A stretch of 64,000 nt of DNA from an uncultured Bacteroidales bacterium (GTDB taxonomy: Bacteria > Bacteroidota > Bacteroidia > Bacteroidales > P3). The DNA lies in assembly GCA_944321735.1 (NCBI GenBank), contig CALUMK010000014.1:1-64000 (forward strand), given 5' to 3'. Each line of letters starts with the position of its first letter. Position 1 is the stretch's first letter. The notes under the pieces were generated by a model. The model ran no database searches. It had not been told where the DNA came from and saw only the letters and a list, made by a program, of their open reading frames with translations. This document shows, one piece after another, positions 1 through 7,557 of this stretch. A program made the position numbers and the translations under genes.

Positions 1-111
1 ATCTTGCTCCTCGCTACGCCTCGACGTAGCCCGCTACGCCTTCGGCTAGGCGAGAAGCATGCTGCATGACATAAGCGGACAATCTACCCAAAGTCTAATG
101 ACCGATTTGGG
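1..111 (+). repeat. MITE-like element, copy 1 (cut by window edge)
   Basis: This is the right-hand part of a dispersed repeat that also occurs complete at 1980-2174 (opposite orientation) and 25282-25476 (same orientation). It contains the strong inner hairpin built from GCTACGCC/GGCGTAGC-type arms and ends in the terminal unit CCCAAAGTCTAATGACCGAT..GGG at 87-111. The left end lies outside the window, so its target duplication cannot be checked. It sits directly upstream of the cation transporter. Confidence 0.85.
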
Positions 112-192
112 GTAAATGTTGTTTGTAATATGGGAGATTCTGTTGGGGGTGGTTTTGCCGTTTCCTCCGGATTGCCGTATCTTCGCGGGGTT

Positions 193-1275
193 ATGGCAGA
201 GAACAGCGAAAAGAGTAATCGGTGTGCGGCGGGCGGCGTGCAGGCCGGCGGTTCGGGCGAGGTTGCGCCGGGCGATGCCGGATTGGGCGTTGAGGAGAGC
301 GGTCGCCGGGCTGAATCGGGTGGAATGCAGGATTCCATGAATGGGACGGGCGATGCCGGGACGGAGAAGAGGCAGCGGCAGGTGCTGCGGGCTTCCGGCG
401 TGAGCATTGCCGGCAACGCGGTCTTGTCGGTGGCCAAGATTGTGGTCGGTTTCATCAGCGGCAGTTTCGCGGTGGTCAGCGATGGTATCGATTCGGCATC
501 GGACGTGGCTATTTCCATCGTGATGATCGTGACGGCCAAGATTATGGGGAGGAAGCCGAACAAGAAGTACGTGTATGGTTACGCCAAGGCCGAATCCATT
601 GCCACCAAGCTGCTTTCGATGCTGATTTTCTTTGCCGGGGCGGAGATGTTGATTTCGGCGGTGCAGCATTTGTTTTCAAAAGAGACAAGGGTGATGCCGC
701 AGGCGATAGCCATCTACGTGACAGTTTTCTCGATTGTCTGCAAGCTTCTGCTGGCTCGTTACCAGACGGTGGTGGGCAAGCGGACCGGCTCTTCGATGTT
801 GGTGGCCAACGGGGTCAATATGCGAAACGATGTGCTGATTTCGTTAAGCGTTTTAGCGGGACTGTTTTTCTCGATAGGTTTGAACCTTCCGGTGCTCGAC
901 TCGGTGACGGCGTTGATTGTGAGCTGCTTCATCATCCGCTCGGCCATCAAGATTTTCATGGATTCGAATGTGGAACTGATGGACGGGGTCAAGGACGAGT
1001 CGGTCTATCAGAAGATTTTCGATGCGATAAACGGGGTGGAAGGGGTCGGTAATCCGCATCGGGTCCGTTCCCGGAGTATCGGGGGCAAGTATATGATTAC
1101 CTTGGATGTGGAGGCCGATGGCAACTTGACCTTGAACCAGGCGCATGCGCTGGCTACCCAGGTGGAGCAGAGCATCCGGGAGACGATTCCGGAGGTCTAT
1201 GACATCGTGGTTCATGTGGAGCCTTTCGGCACGCATCCCGAAGAAGTCTTCGGCATCAACAAGAAAGCCAAGTGA
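193..1275 (+). CDS. Cation diffusion facilitator (CDF) family metal efflux transporter
   Basis: Inner-membrane antiporter expected to export a divalent cation. The core starts at VLRASGVSIAGN and has about six membrane helices, then a cytoplasmic C-terminal domain (YDIVVHVEP). Metal-site motifs are visible: SDGIDSASD in helix 2 (a D-x3-D pattern) and ANGVNMRND in helix 5 (N-x3-D). The D-x3-D form is more typical of manganese or iron CDFs than of zinc ones (family knowledge, weak inference). The frame is open from 130; ATGs at 193, 325 and 337 are possible. The first 45 residues from 193 are Gly/Ala/Ser-rich and unlike CDF proteins, so 325 or 337 is quite possible. It lies alone between two inverted MITE copies together with the toxin-antitoxin remnant. 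Confidence 0.85.
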   Translation: MAENSEKSNRCAAGGVQAGGSGEVAPGDAGLGVEESGRRAESGGMQDSMNGTGDAGTEKRQRQVLRASGVSIAGNAVLSVAKIVVGFISGSFAVVSDGIDSASDVAISIVMIVTAKIMGRKPNKKYVYGYAKAESIATKLLSMLIFFAGAEMLISAVQHLFSKETRVMPQAIAIYVTVFSIVCKLLLARYQTVVGKRTGSSMLVANGVNMRNDVLISLSVLAGLFFSIGLNLPVLDSVTALIVSCFIIRSAIKIFMDSNVELMDGVKDESVYQKIFDAINGVEGVGNPHRVRSRSIGGKYMITLDVEADGNLTLNQAHALATQVEQSIRETIPEVYDIVVHVEPFGTHPEEVFGINKKAK

Positions 1276-1347
1276 GAAAGCGGATCTATACGTGTCCTGC
1301 CATTATCCTGCAGGTATGGGGATGATTCAGGAAGCTTGTGTTTTAGC

Positions 1348-1659
1348 CTAGTAGGTCAATGCGAATTTGAGCCCTACGGCATCGGAAATCATGATGAAAG
1401 TGGAAAGTTGCATATCGGTTTCCCCTTTTTCCAACATGGCGATATACTCGCGTTTTTTTCCGATTTTTTCGGCTAACTGCTTTTGGGTCAATCCGGCTGC
1501 TTTCCTGGCGTTTTTCAAGACTTCGGCATAATACCAGGCTCGCGATTTTGCATCGAATTCCTCGCGGGAAACAGTTCCTTTAGGTCCATGTTCTTTGGTG
1601 AGCAAGGTTTCGATGGTGGGGAGTTTTTGAAGTTTCGTTGGATCAAGTGTCGTTCTCAT
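1348..1659 (-). CDS. HigA-type antitoxin, XRE-family HTH
   Basis: This 103-residue protein has a helix-turn-helix in its C-terminal half (LTQKQLAEKIGKKREYIAMLEKG), as in antitoxins that follow HigB/Gp49-type toxins. It would bind and neutralise the toxin and repress their shared promoter. Its start overlaps the toxin stop by 4 bases (ATGA type), the usual coupling in this pair. The toxin gene upstream is broken by a repeat insertion, so this antitoxin is now probably without a working partner and may lack its original promoter. Confidence 0.8.
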   Translation of the reverse strand: MRTTLDPTKLQKLPTIETLLTKEHGPKGTVSREEFDAKSRAWYYAEVLKNARKAAGLTQKQLAEKIGKKREYIAMLEKGETDMQLSTFIMISDAVGLKFALTY

Positions 1660-2188
1660 AGCGTCAGTTCTTTTAAAATGGTTCGTGCTTTTTCTATTTC
1701 TTTTTTGTAGTCCTTGGTGGATTTTTTCATGAAGCCGTTCAGTAGTAGGATTTGAGTCGCTTCAATGAGGTTTTCATGGTCGATGGTAAATAGGATGATG
1801 CGGTATTCATTTCCTACGGATATTCTGAGCTCATAGAATTCGGTATCAATTAATTTCTTTGCCAGTTTCGTATTGACGACTCTGATTTCTGAGATAATGT
1901 TCAAAGCATATTCTATTTTGGTTTTGACATTTCCTCGGAGTGTTTTGTAAAACTGGTCGAATTCTTGGGTTCGGATAATCCCAAATCGGTCATTAGACTT
2001 TGGGTAGATTGTCCGCTTATGTCATGCAGCATGCTTCTCGCCTAGCCGAAGGCGTAGCGGGCTACGTCGAGGCGTAGCGAGGAGCAAGATGCGGACAGAA
2101 GCGAACAAGATGCACAAAAGCATCCCTCTTCGAAAACAGGAAACACACTCGGCGAGTCTAATGACCGATTTGGGATAATGGTTCTCAT
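1656..2188 (-). pseudogene. HigB/Gp49-type toxin gene interrupted by MITE insertion
   Basis: The body reads IIRTQEFDQFYKTLRGNVKTK.. to KARTILKELTL and resembles RelE/HigB-like mRNA interferases of the phage Gp49 type, which normally begin M-x-x-IRTQEF. The reading frame has no ATG before IIRTQEF because a 195-bp repeat (1980-2174) sits there. Removing the repeat and one copy of the 5-bp duplication ATAAT (1975-1979, 2175-2179) joins the ATG at 2188-2186 to the body as M-R-T-I-I-R-T-Q-E-F. The insertion is therefore after the third codon and, together with its duplication (200 bp), shifts the frame. A TACTTTTG box at 2201-2194 just upstream may be the original promoter. Residual translation from TTG at 1904 cannot be excluded. 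Confidence 0.85.
1980..2174 (-). mobile_element. MITE-like element, copy 2, complete, 195 bp
   Basis: It begins CCCAAATCGGTCATTAGACT and ends with the inverse of the same sequence, giving 20-bp terminal inverted repeats. The 5-bp sequence ATAAT flanks it on both sides (1975-1979 and 2175-2179), a target duplication. Inside is a long hairpin (2039-2087 region, GCCTAGCCGAAGGCGTAGC and its partner). No protein is encoded, so it would need a transposase from elsewhere. It interrupts the toxin gene. Confidence 0.85.
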
Positions 2189-2288
2189 GCCGGCAAAAGT
2201 AATAAATTTATTACAAAAATCGGGCGTTTTCGGGAAATAGCAGGAATTTAGAGAGGACAGCCGGGAGAAGATGAAATAGGACGGAGGC

Positions 2289-2783
2289 TCAGAGTTCTTC
2301 CCATTCCCCGCCCCAGAGTTGGATGAAGCGGTACATGTCTTCGCGGCTGATTTCGAGCGAGGCGGTGTTGTCGTTGGGGTGGAAGGTGACCCTTTCGGCC
2401 TGCCGCAGGTCTTTGTCCAAATAGAGCTTGACTTGGTGTTCTGGGTCGTTGATCAGGCCGAACAGCGATACCGAACCCGGCACGGTTCCTAAGCAGCGTT
2501 CCATCCGCTGCTCGGAGGCAAAGGAGAGCTTGCCTTGGTGCAGCTGGTGTTCCAAGCCGTGGATATCCATCTGCTTGTGGCATTCCAAAATCACCAGATA
2601 GTGCCGGTTGCCTTTATGGTTCCGGAAAAAGAGGTTCTTGCAGTGGGTCGAATCGAAGTCTTTCCAGTATTTCATCGCTTCTTCGATGGTGGGCAAGGGC
2701 GGATGCTCGTGCATCACGTACCCGATGTTCCATTCCTTGAGCTTGTCCAAGACTTTCTGCCGTCTGGCTTCTGCGGTTTCCAT
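2289..2783 (-). CDS. YbaK/ProX-type aminoacyl-tRNA deacylase
   Basis: A 164-residue protein of the YbaK/prolyl-tRNA editing superfamily, which hydrolyses mischarged tRNA in the cytoplasm. Supporting stretches are HEHPPLPTIEEAMKYW near the N terminus, the CKNLFFRNHKGNRHYLVIL core with its conserved lysine and asparagine, and GSVSLFGLIND, matching the G-x-(V/L)-(S/T)-P/LF-x-L motif of ProX proteins. The start METAEARRQ at 2783 fits family length; a longer open frame to 2918 is unlikely. A short palindromic repeat (2806-2831) lies 22 bases upstream of the start. Substrate (Ala-tRNA-Pro or another) is not determined by sequence. Confidence 0.85.
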   Translation of the reverse strand: METAEARRQKVLDKLKEWNIGYVMHEHPPLPTIEEAMKYWKDFDSTHCKNLFFRNHKGNRHYLVILECHKQMDIHGLEHQLHQGKLSFASEQRMERCLGTVPGSVSLFGLINDPEHQVKLYLDKDLRQAERVTFHPNDNTASLEISREDMYRFIQLWGGEWEEL

Positions 2784-2805
2784 AAAAGTAATCTTATTTA
2801 CTTTA

Positions 2806-2831
2806 CCCCGAATTCTAATGACCGGTTCGGG
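2806..2831. repeat. Solo 25-bp palindromic repeat unit
   Basis: CCCCGAATTCTAATGACCGG followed by TTCGGG matches the terminal unit of the 195-bp MITE but stands alone. The ends CCCGAA and TTCGGG pair. It lies between the YbaK-like gene start and the DUF4857 gene. Confidence 0.7.
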
Positions 2832-2962
2832 TTTAAGGCCGCGAAGATAATGGATGTTTCCCAATCGCGTCAATCCCGCTCCTGTAGTTCGCGGATGCAA
2901 TGTTCGGAATGCTTGCAAAACGTGTTGGAACTCTTGCGTGTTCCCTTTTTTCCGACAATGGC

Positions 2963-3994
2963 TTAGTAGAACCGGGGTTTTACGTAGGAGTCGGTGGAGG
3001 AGGTGAAGCAGAGGCCGTGGATGCGGCTGCGTTCGCGGGCGTAGGAATATCGGCCCAAGGAGGAAAATCCGGAGGTCTCCACGGCATAGTAACGGACGCT
3101 GTCGGACGAGGAAATGGTCAAGGTCCAGTCCAAGAGGTTGCCTAAGATGGAGAGGTTCTCCTTCTCCGGGTCGAAGGAAGGAATGTCGATGGCTTGGACC
3201 GAATAGCCCGGCATCCGGATGGCGTAGAGGCGGTTCCGCGTATCGGTGAACAGTCCTAGCATATCGCGGGCTTCCACTTCGGTGAGGAAAAGGTATTCGG
3301 GATGGACATCTTCGGGCAGTGGAATCTGGCGGAAATAGGGCGTGCCGCGCATCATCTTCAGATGGTAGAGGCGGCCTTCGGCATCGCTCAGCAGATAGCC
3401 TTCGTCGTACTCTTTCTGCGCGGTGGGATTCCCGGCGATTTGCCGTGCCGGGAACACGAAGCCTTTCGACTTCATCATTTCGGTGAAAATGCGGCTTTTT
3501 TCAGGTTTCAAGGTGTTGGTTTCCATATCGATGAACTCGATGCCCCGGGCATTGATCCGGAAAGCATCGTCGGGCATTTCCAAATCGACCCGGCCCGACA
3601 TGGACTCTAACAGGAAATAGATTCCCGGCTTCACTTTGTTGATGTCGCGGGGCGAGGAGCGGAAAAAGAAATCGTGTCGCATGGCTTCCTGGAAACGGAT
3701 CGGCCTGCCGTGGATTTCGGTAGGGAACCGGCCTTCGGAAAACAGCTGGCGGGCATAGAGCAAGGGGAGGATGGAGTCGAACTGTTCTTCGGTATAGATC
3801 CTCCCTTGCCGATCGGTATAGACCAATTCATCGCCGCTGGCATCGATCATGGCGAAGTCCTGTATCATGCAGCTGTAAACGGTGAACGGATGGCGCGATG
3901 GTTTGGAACTGACAAAAGCAGCGAGCCAGGGCAGTTGCCAAAGGACGATGAGGGCGACTAAAAAAGCGAGAAATATTTTTCCAAAAGTTTTCAT
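2963..3994 (-). CDS. DUF4857 family membrane-anchored protein
   Basis: This 343-residue protein has one N-terminal membrane segment (FGKIFLAFLVALIVLWQLPWLAAFV) and a large extracytoplasmic part. I assign it to the Bacteroidota family DUF4857 from its overall sequence and its place after an ABC ATPase and permease. The start at 3994 (MKTFGK) is preferred over 4021 because the hydrophobic segment then begins near residue 5. It is the last gene of the minus-strand unit 6787-7386 / PepSY / ATPase / permease / this gene, and lies about 110 bp after the permease. Function unknown; repeated residues such as LYHLKMMRGTP and LYAIRMPGY suggest a beta-propeller-like fold (inference). Confidence 0.75.
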   Translation of the reverse strand: MKTFGKIFLAFLVALIVLWQLPWLAAFVSSKPSRHPFTVYSCMIQDFAMIDASGDELVYTDRQGRIYTEEQFDSILPLLYARQLFSEGRFPTEIHGRPIRFQEAMRHDFFFRSSPRDINKVKPGIYFLLESMSGRVDLEMPDDAFRINARGIEFIDMETNTLKPEKSRIFTEMMKSKGFVFPARQIAGNPTAQKEYDEGYLLSDAEGRLYHLKMMRGTPYFRQIPLPEDVHPEYLFLTEVEARDMLGLFTDTRNRLYAIRMPGYSVQAIDIPSFDPEKENLSILGNLLDWTLTISSSDSVRYYAVETSGFSSLGRYSYARERSRIHGLCFTSSTDSYVKPRFY

Positions 3995-4108
3995 TTTCTT
4001 GTGTTTTGAGTTGTTGGTCAACCGCTGCCGGATGGGGGCTGGCGTTGGATTAAGGCGTGCCGGGTCTTACGCTGGAATTTTGAGTGTTTCGGGTCTTGGC
4101 GGTGGTTT

Positions 4109-4780
4109 TCAGTCCTGTTTCCCGGCTTTGAACCGCAGGACGGAAAGCCATACTAAGGAAATCAGGGCAATCACGCAAAGGCTGAGCCAGGGCAGGAAGG
4201 CGTTGTAGGCTTCCGGTGCTGGCGCCATGAAAAATATCTTGAGGCAGAATGCCGCGATAACCATATTGAATACCCGGCGTTTCCAAGTGGGTTCCAGCGT
4301 GATCCATGCCGAAAAAAGGTAGGCGGCGTATCCGGCCACGAACCAGGGCAGGCTGCTCAGGACTATGCGGCTGGATAGTTCGGACGGGAATACTTGGGTC
4401 AGCGGTATCCACAGCAGGAGGATGGATGCGGTGAAGCAGAGGCTCAGCCCAAGCAGGCCGTAGAGCAGCATGGCGAGCGTCATCCGCAGGGCCGGGTAGG
4501 GTAGATGCAGGGTTAACTTGAAGCATTTGCGTTGCATTTCCGGGAAATACTGGAAGAGTCCCAGTGCCAAGCCTATCAATAGAGGCACAAAGGTTATCGG
4601 TTCGGCAAAAAGGGCGTCCCGGCTTACAGTCACTTCCCAGATGTGGCCCGCTCCTTGCAGTTCGATGGCTTTCATGACCCGGCTCGCGATGTAGATGGAG
4701 AATCCGGAGCATAACACGAAGGCGGCTAGCAGGCACCAGCGTGTCTTGAGCCATTCCTTGAAAAATATCGCTTTGAACAT
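4109..4780 (-). CDS. ABC-type membrane permease subunit
   Basis: A 223-residue protein with about six hydrophobic helices (for example LLAAFVLCSGFSIYIA, ITFVPLLIGLALGLFQYF, MTLAMLLYGLLGLSL, SLCVIALISLVWLSVL) and a short cytoplasmic N terminus (MFKAIFFKEWLKTR) typical of ABC-2 type permeases. It follows the ATPase gene at 5139-6044 on the same strand but is separated from it by a 358-bp gap filled by fold-back repeats. With the ATPase it would form an ABC transporter or exporter in the inner membrane; the substrate is not evident. Confidence 0.8.
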   Translation of the reverse strand: MFKAIFFKEWLKTRWCLLAAFVLCSGFSIYIASRVMKAIELQGAGHIWEVTVSRDALFAEPITFVPLLIGLALGLFQYFPEMQRKCFKLTLHLPYPALRMTLAMLLYGLLGLSLCFTASILLLWIPLTQVFPSELSSRIVLSSLPWFVAGYAAYLFSAWITLEPTWKRRVFNMVIAAFCLKIFFMAPAPEAYNAFLPWLSLCVIALISLVWLSVLRFKAGKQD

Positions 4781-4810
4781 TGTTTTGTTGTTTTAAATTC
4801 GTCCGGCTTT

Positions 4811-4966
4811 TGCGCCTATTGAGCCGTGTGTCGGAACGGCTGAGGTCTCGATGCGGCGTTTAGAGGGACAAGATGCAAGGCCGCGCCCATCATCGCACCT
4901 ATTGAGCCGTGTGTCAGAATGGGTGAGGTCTCGATGCGGTGTTTAGAGGGGCAAGATGCAAGGCCG
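4811..4966. repeat. Tandem duplication of about 80 bp in the permease-ATPase gap
   Basis: Two direct copies of a unit starting TATTGAGCCGTGTGTC and running through GAGGTCTCGATGCGG to CAAGATGCAAGGCCG lie at about 4817-4891 and 4890-4966. The second copy runs into the fold-back element at 4933-5140. Confidence 0.7.
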
Positions 4967-5140
4967 CCGAGGGTGAGGACGAGGGAGCGTACTTAAGTAC
5001 GTGACCGAGTCCGAATCCCGAAGGCAACGCCGCAAAGACTGTGCAAACCGAGCGCAAAGCCTAACTTGTTCCTTGTTTGTGCTTTGCCGAGGTGCAGCCA
5101 GTCTTCGGCGAAGCCAGATTGCCCCTCTAAACACCGCATC
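4933..5140. repeat. Fold-back element E1 (family 2)
   Basis: A perfect 20-bp inverted repeat (4933-4952 with 5121-5140, GATGCGGTGTTTAGAGGGGC) encloses a core containing GGGAGCGTACTTAAGTACG and GTGACCGAG. Compared with the other copies it carries an extra insert at about 5030-5105 belonging to repeat family 3. The stop codon of the ABC ATPase (5139-5141) overlaps its edge. Confidence 0.85.
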
Positions 5141-6044
5141 AATATTTGCCGGTCAGACTAAGGAAAGCCTCCTCCAACCCCACCCCCTCGCTCCTCAACT
5201 GACTGTATCCTATCTGTTTCTGCCGCAGGATTTGGTCCACTTCGGCATCGCTCAGGAATGAACCGAACTCCAGATTCTGGCGAATCAGCGAAGGATGGTA
5301 CAGCTTGTCGCAGCCTTCTATCGAGGACAGGAGCTCTTCCCCGTTCCGGTATTCGTCTATCTGGCATCGGTAAATCCTGAAATTGCTTAGGATTTGCGCT
5401 ACCGGGCATTGCAGCAGGATTCGGCCGTAATCCATGATGATGCAGTCGTCCACCAGGCGTTCCATGTCCTGGATGATGTGGGAAGTCAGGAAGACGGTCT
5501 TGCCCTCGGCCTTGGCATATTCCCGCAGGTAGTCCACGAACAGGCGGCGGTAGCCGGGGTCGAGACCCAAGGAGAAGTCGTCCAAGACCAAGAGGTCGGG
5601 ATTCTGAGCCAGGATAAGCCCCAAGGCCACTTGCGAACGCTGCCCGCAGGACATGTTGGCGATGCGTTGTCCGGGCGCTACTTTGAGCTTGGCCATCAGT
5701 TCGTAATAGGCATCCTTGCGCCACTGGGGATAAAAGGCGGAATAGAAACGCTCTATTTGGCGGATGGTCATGAACTGGTATTGCACATGGCCTTCTATCA
5801 GCAGCCCGATTCTGGCTCGTGTGGCCGGATTCATGTTCCGGATGTTCTCGCCGAAAATCAGGCATTCGCCCTTGCGGGGTTCCAGATAACCGCTCAGGAT
5901 ATTAATCGTGGTGGTCTTGCCGGTCCCGTTCTTGCCCAGCAGCCCCAAAATCCGGCCTTCAGGCACTTTGAAATTCAGGTTTTCGTAAATGAGCCTTTTC
6001 CCGTAGAAATGGGTCAGGTTCCTGCATTCTATGATGGATTCCAT
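5139..6044 (-). CDS. ABC transporter ATP-binding subunit, divergent catalytic motifs
   Basis: A 301-residue ABC ATPase. Walker A is GKNGTGKTT (residues 38-46). The signature is MSCGQRSQ instead of LSGGQ, Walker B reads LLVLDDFSLGLD where LLLLDEPTxGLD is usual, and the H-loop is LTSHIIQD. The Asp in place of the catalytic Glu may lower ATP hydrolysis. About 80 C-terminal residues follow the nucleotide-binding domain, as in YtrB/EcsA-type exporters. The PepSY gene stop lies 3 bases before this start, so the two are probably co-translated. The partner permease is downstream. Confidence 0.9.
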   Translation of the reverse strand: MESIIECRNLTHFYGKRLIYENLNFKVPEGRILGLLGKNGTGKTTTINILSGYLEPRKGECLIFGENIRNMNPATRARIGLLIEGHVQYQFMTIRQIERFYSAFYPQWRKDAYYELMAKLKVAPGQRIANMSCGQRSQVALGLILAQNPDLLVLDDFSLGLDPGYRRLFVDYLREYAKAEGKTVFLTSHIIQDMERLVDDCIIMDYGRILLQCPVAQILSNFRIYRCQIDEYRNGEELLSSIEGCDKLYHPSLIRQNLEFGSFLSDAEVDQILRQKQIGYSQLRSEGVGLEEAFLSLTGKY

Positions 6045-6047
6045 AAG

Positions 6048-6617
6048 TTACATGACTAACAGTATTATAACCGGTATCAGGATGCCGATGCCGAACTCGA
6101 TGCCGCCCTTTCCCCAGAGTCCGTTCTTTCCTTTGAGCATGGCAAGGCCGGTAATCGTGATCAGGATCATGGCGATGCCGAAAGCGTCGGCGAAATACGT
6201 CCAGAGACGACCGGGATTGTAATGCAGCTTGGTCACGAAGCTGAAAATGGGCCGACGGCTCAGTTTCTCATAGACCCCGGTTCCGTTTTCCATGTCGATG
6301 ACGACCGACGAGCCGCCTTTGAGGAAGATTTTCAGCTGGTTCGGTTCAGGGTAATAGAACTGGGTGAAGTTCCGGCTTTCGCCGATTGGTTCCAAAATCC
6401 GGAGCACTTGTTCCTTGCCCGCTTTGCCTTGGCTGAACAGGCTTTTGTCCACTTTCAGTTCGCTGCGTTTCACCGAATAATTGGGGTTGAAGCTGTCCCG
6501 ATGGTTCATGGCGATGCCGGAAAGGGCATAGACGATGAACATCCCGGCAAAGACAAAGGAGAGGTCTCGATGCCAAGTACGGCACCATGACCTGATTTTC
6601 GCTGCGTTGAGTTTCAT
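6048..6617 (-). CDS. PepSY-associated transmembrane protein
   Basis: A 189-residue inner-membrane protein. It starts with an arginine-rich stretch (KIRSWCRTWHRDLSF) and a first helix (FVFAGMFIVYALSGIAMNH), has an extracytoplasmic part of about 90 residues with a PepSY-like segment, a second helix (FADAFGIAMILITITGLAML) and a third at the C terminus. The WHRDL..GIAMNHRD pattern with histidines next to helices is the hallmark of PepSY_TM-like proteins, several of which reduce or move iron or heme behind TonB receptors. Start at 6617 rather than 6671 because the helix then follows directly. It is translationally close to the ATPase. Confidence 0.8.
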   Translation of the reverse strand: MKLNAAKIRSWCRTWHRDLSFVFAGMFIVYALSGIAMNHRDSFNPNYSVKRSELKVDKSLFSQGKAGKEQVLRILEPIGESRNFTQFYYPEPNQLKIFLKGGSSVVIDMENGTGVYEKLSRRPIFSFVTKLHYNPGRLWTYFADAFGIAMILITITGLAMLKGKNGLWGKGGIEFGIGILIPVIILLVM

Positions 6618-6786
6618 TTTATCAAAGAGGAGAAAATGCCGTGTTTTCTTTCCGCGGTTGATTCCCGACAAGAATCATCCCGGGATTGGAAAAGCCTCGG
6701 TGCGTCTAGAGGCCGACAGGGGTTGATCTTCAGCTTGGTAGGACGTGGCGAGTACGGGGTGGACGAAAACAAGGTGTAGGTCAGCG

Positions 6787-7386
6787 TTAATCTTCAATCT
6801 GGTAGGCCGTGGCGGTCACGTAGTAGAACGACAGGTAGTCCTTGCCTTCCTTGGCCTTGCGTTCGGCTATCTGGGCGCGGAAATCGGCAATGCGCTCCTC
6901 TACCGTGTTGCCGGTCTCGCCCCGGGCCTTCTTTTCGGAATCACAGCCGGCTTCGCCATCTCCATGCTGTTCCATGGTCTGGTTCTTGGCCGATTCCTCC
7001 CATTGCTGGAGATAGGCTTCGTCGATGCGCTGTTCTTCCACGATGCCGGTCACTTGCACTAAGTTGTTGATGCAGCGGGTATCGAAGCTGCCTAACGAAC
7101 CGCTTTCCACGCGGATGGTCTTGGTGTCGTCGCTGCCCATCATGAACATCTTTTTCGCACCATGTTTGCAGGTATGGGTGCAGATACCTTTGAAGGTCAC
7201 TTCTTTGCCAATGTTCTTTTCTGCCGATGCCAAAAGCTCGTCAATGCTCATCACGGCCAGGGGTGCCGCTTTTTGTTCGGTCGAGGCTGTTGTGCCAGGT
7301 TGGGCGGTCTTGTTGCCGCAGGAGACCATCAATGTCAGCGTCAGGGCCGATGCCAGGACGCATAAGGATTTGTTTAAGGTTATCAT
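6787..7386 (-). CDS. Lipoprotein with Cys/His motif, first gene of the ABC/PepSY unit
   Basis: A 199-residue lipoprotein with a signal peptide and lipobox (LTLMVSCGN). The central part has GKEVTFKGICTHTCKHGAKK then MFMMG and VQVTGIVEEQRIDE, a pattern resembling OB-fold domains that carry a cysteine/histidine cluster (CTHTCKH) able to hold a metal (inference). The C-terminal third is a charged helix (EERIADFRAQIAERKAK). Start at 7386 (MITLNKSL) places the lipobox at a normal distance. It leads the minus-strand unit and has a TACTTTTG promoter and a paired operator upstream, identical in layout to those of the TonB receptor unit. Confidence 0.75.
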   Translation of the reverse strand: MITLNKSLCVLASALTLTLMVSCGNKTAQPGTTASTEQKAAPLAVMSIDELLASAEKNIGKEVTFKGICTHTCKHGAKKMFMMGSDDTKTIRVESGSLGSFDTRCINNLVQVTGIVEEQRIDEAYLQQWEESAKNQTMEQHGDGEAGCDSEKKARGETGNTVEERIADFRAQIAERKAKEGKDYLSFYYVTATAYQIED

Positions 7387-7477
7387 GACTGTGAGTTTTT
7401 GCTTTCTGTAGGGGACAACCGCACTGCCTCGGTAAACCAAGGTCGGCTTTCCGGGACATCATGCTGGAAAAACAGGG

Positions 7478-7485
7478 CAAAAGTA
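7478..7485 (-). promoter_or_regulatory. Predicted -7 box of the ABC/PepSY unit
   Basis: TACTTTTG on the minus strand matches the Bacteroidota TAnnTTTG -7 consensus, about 90 bases upstream of the lipoprotein start. No TTTG is seen at -33; the operator half-site lies there instead. Confidence 0.65.
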
Positions 7486-7507
7486 CTTCTGATAGACGGC
7501 CTTCCCT

Positions 7508-7557
7508 ATACCTAAAAATGGGGATATGTGCGGTGTGGAATACCTAAAAATGGGTAT
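7508..7557. promoter_or_regulatory. Paired 18-bp operator-like palindromes, site 1
   Basis: ATACCTAAAAATGGGGAT (7508-7525) and ATACCTAAAAATGGGTAT (7540-7557) are near-palindromes 32 bp apart. The proximal one begins 23 bp from the TACTTTTG box. The same pair with the same spacing occurs at 15995-16045 upstream of the TonB receptor. Likely bound by an activator, since it occupies the -33 region. Confidence 0.75.

Noticed and set aside
4811-5140. Possible CRISPR or integron attC array in the permease-ATPase gap
   Set aside because: Repeats are only two, long and palindromic, without uniform spacers; no cas or integron integrase gene is present, and the core is shared with single copies elsewhere.
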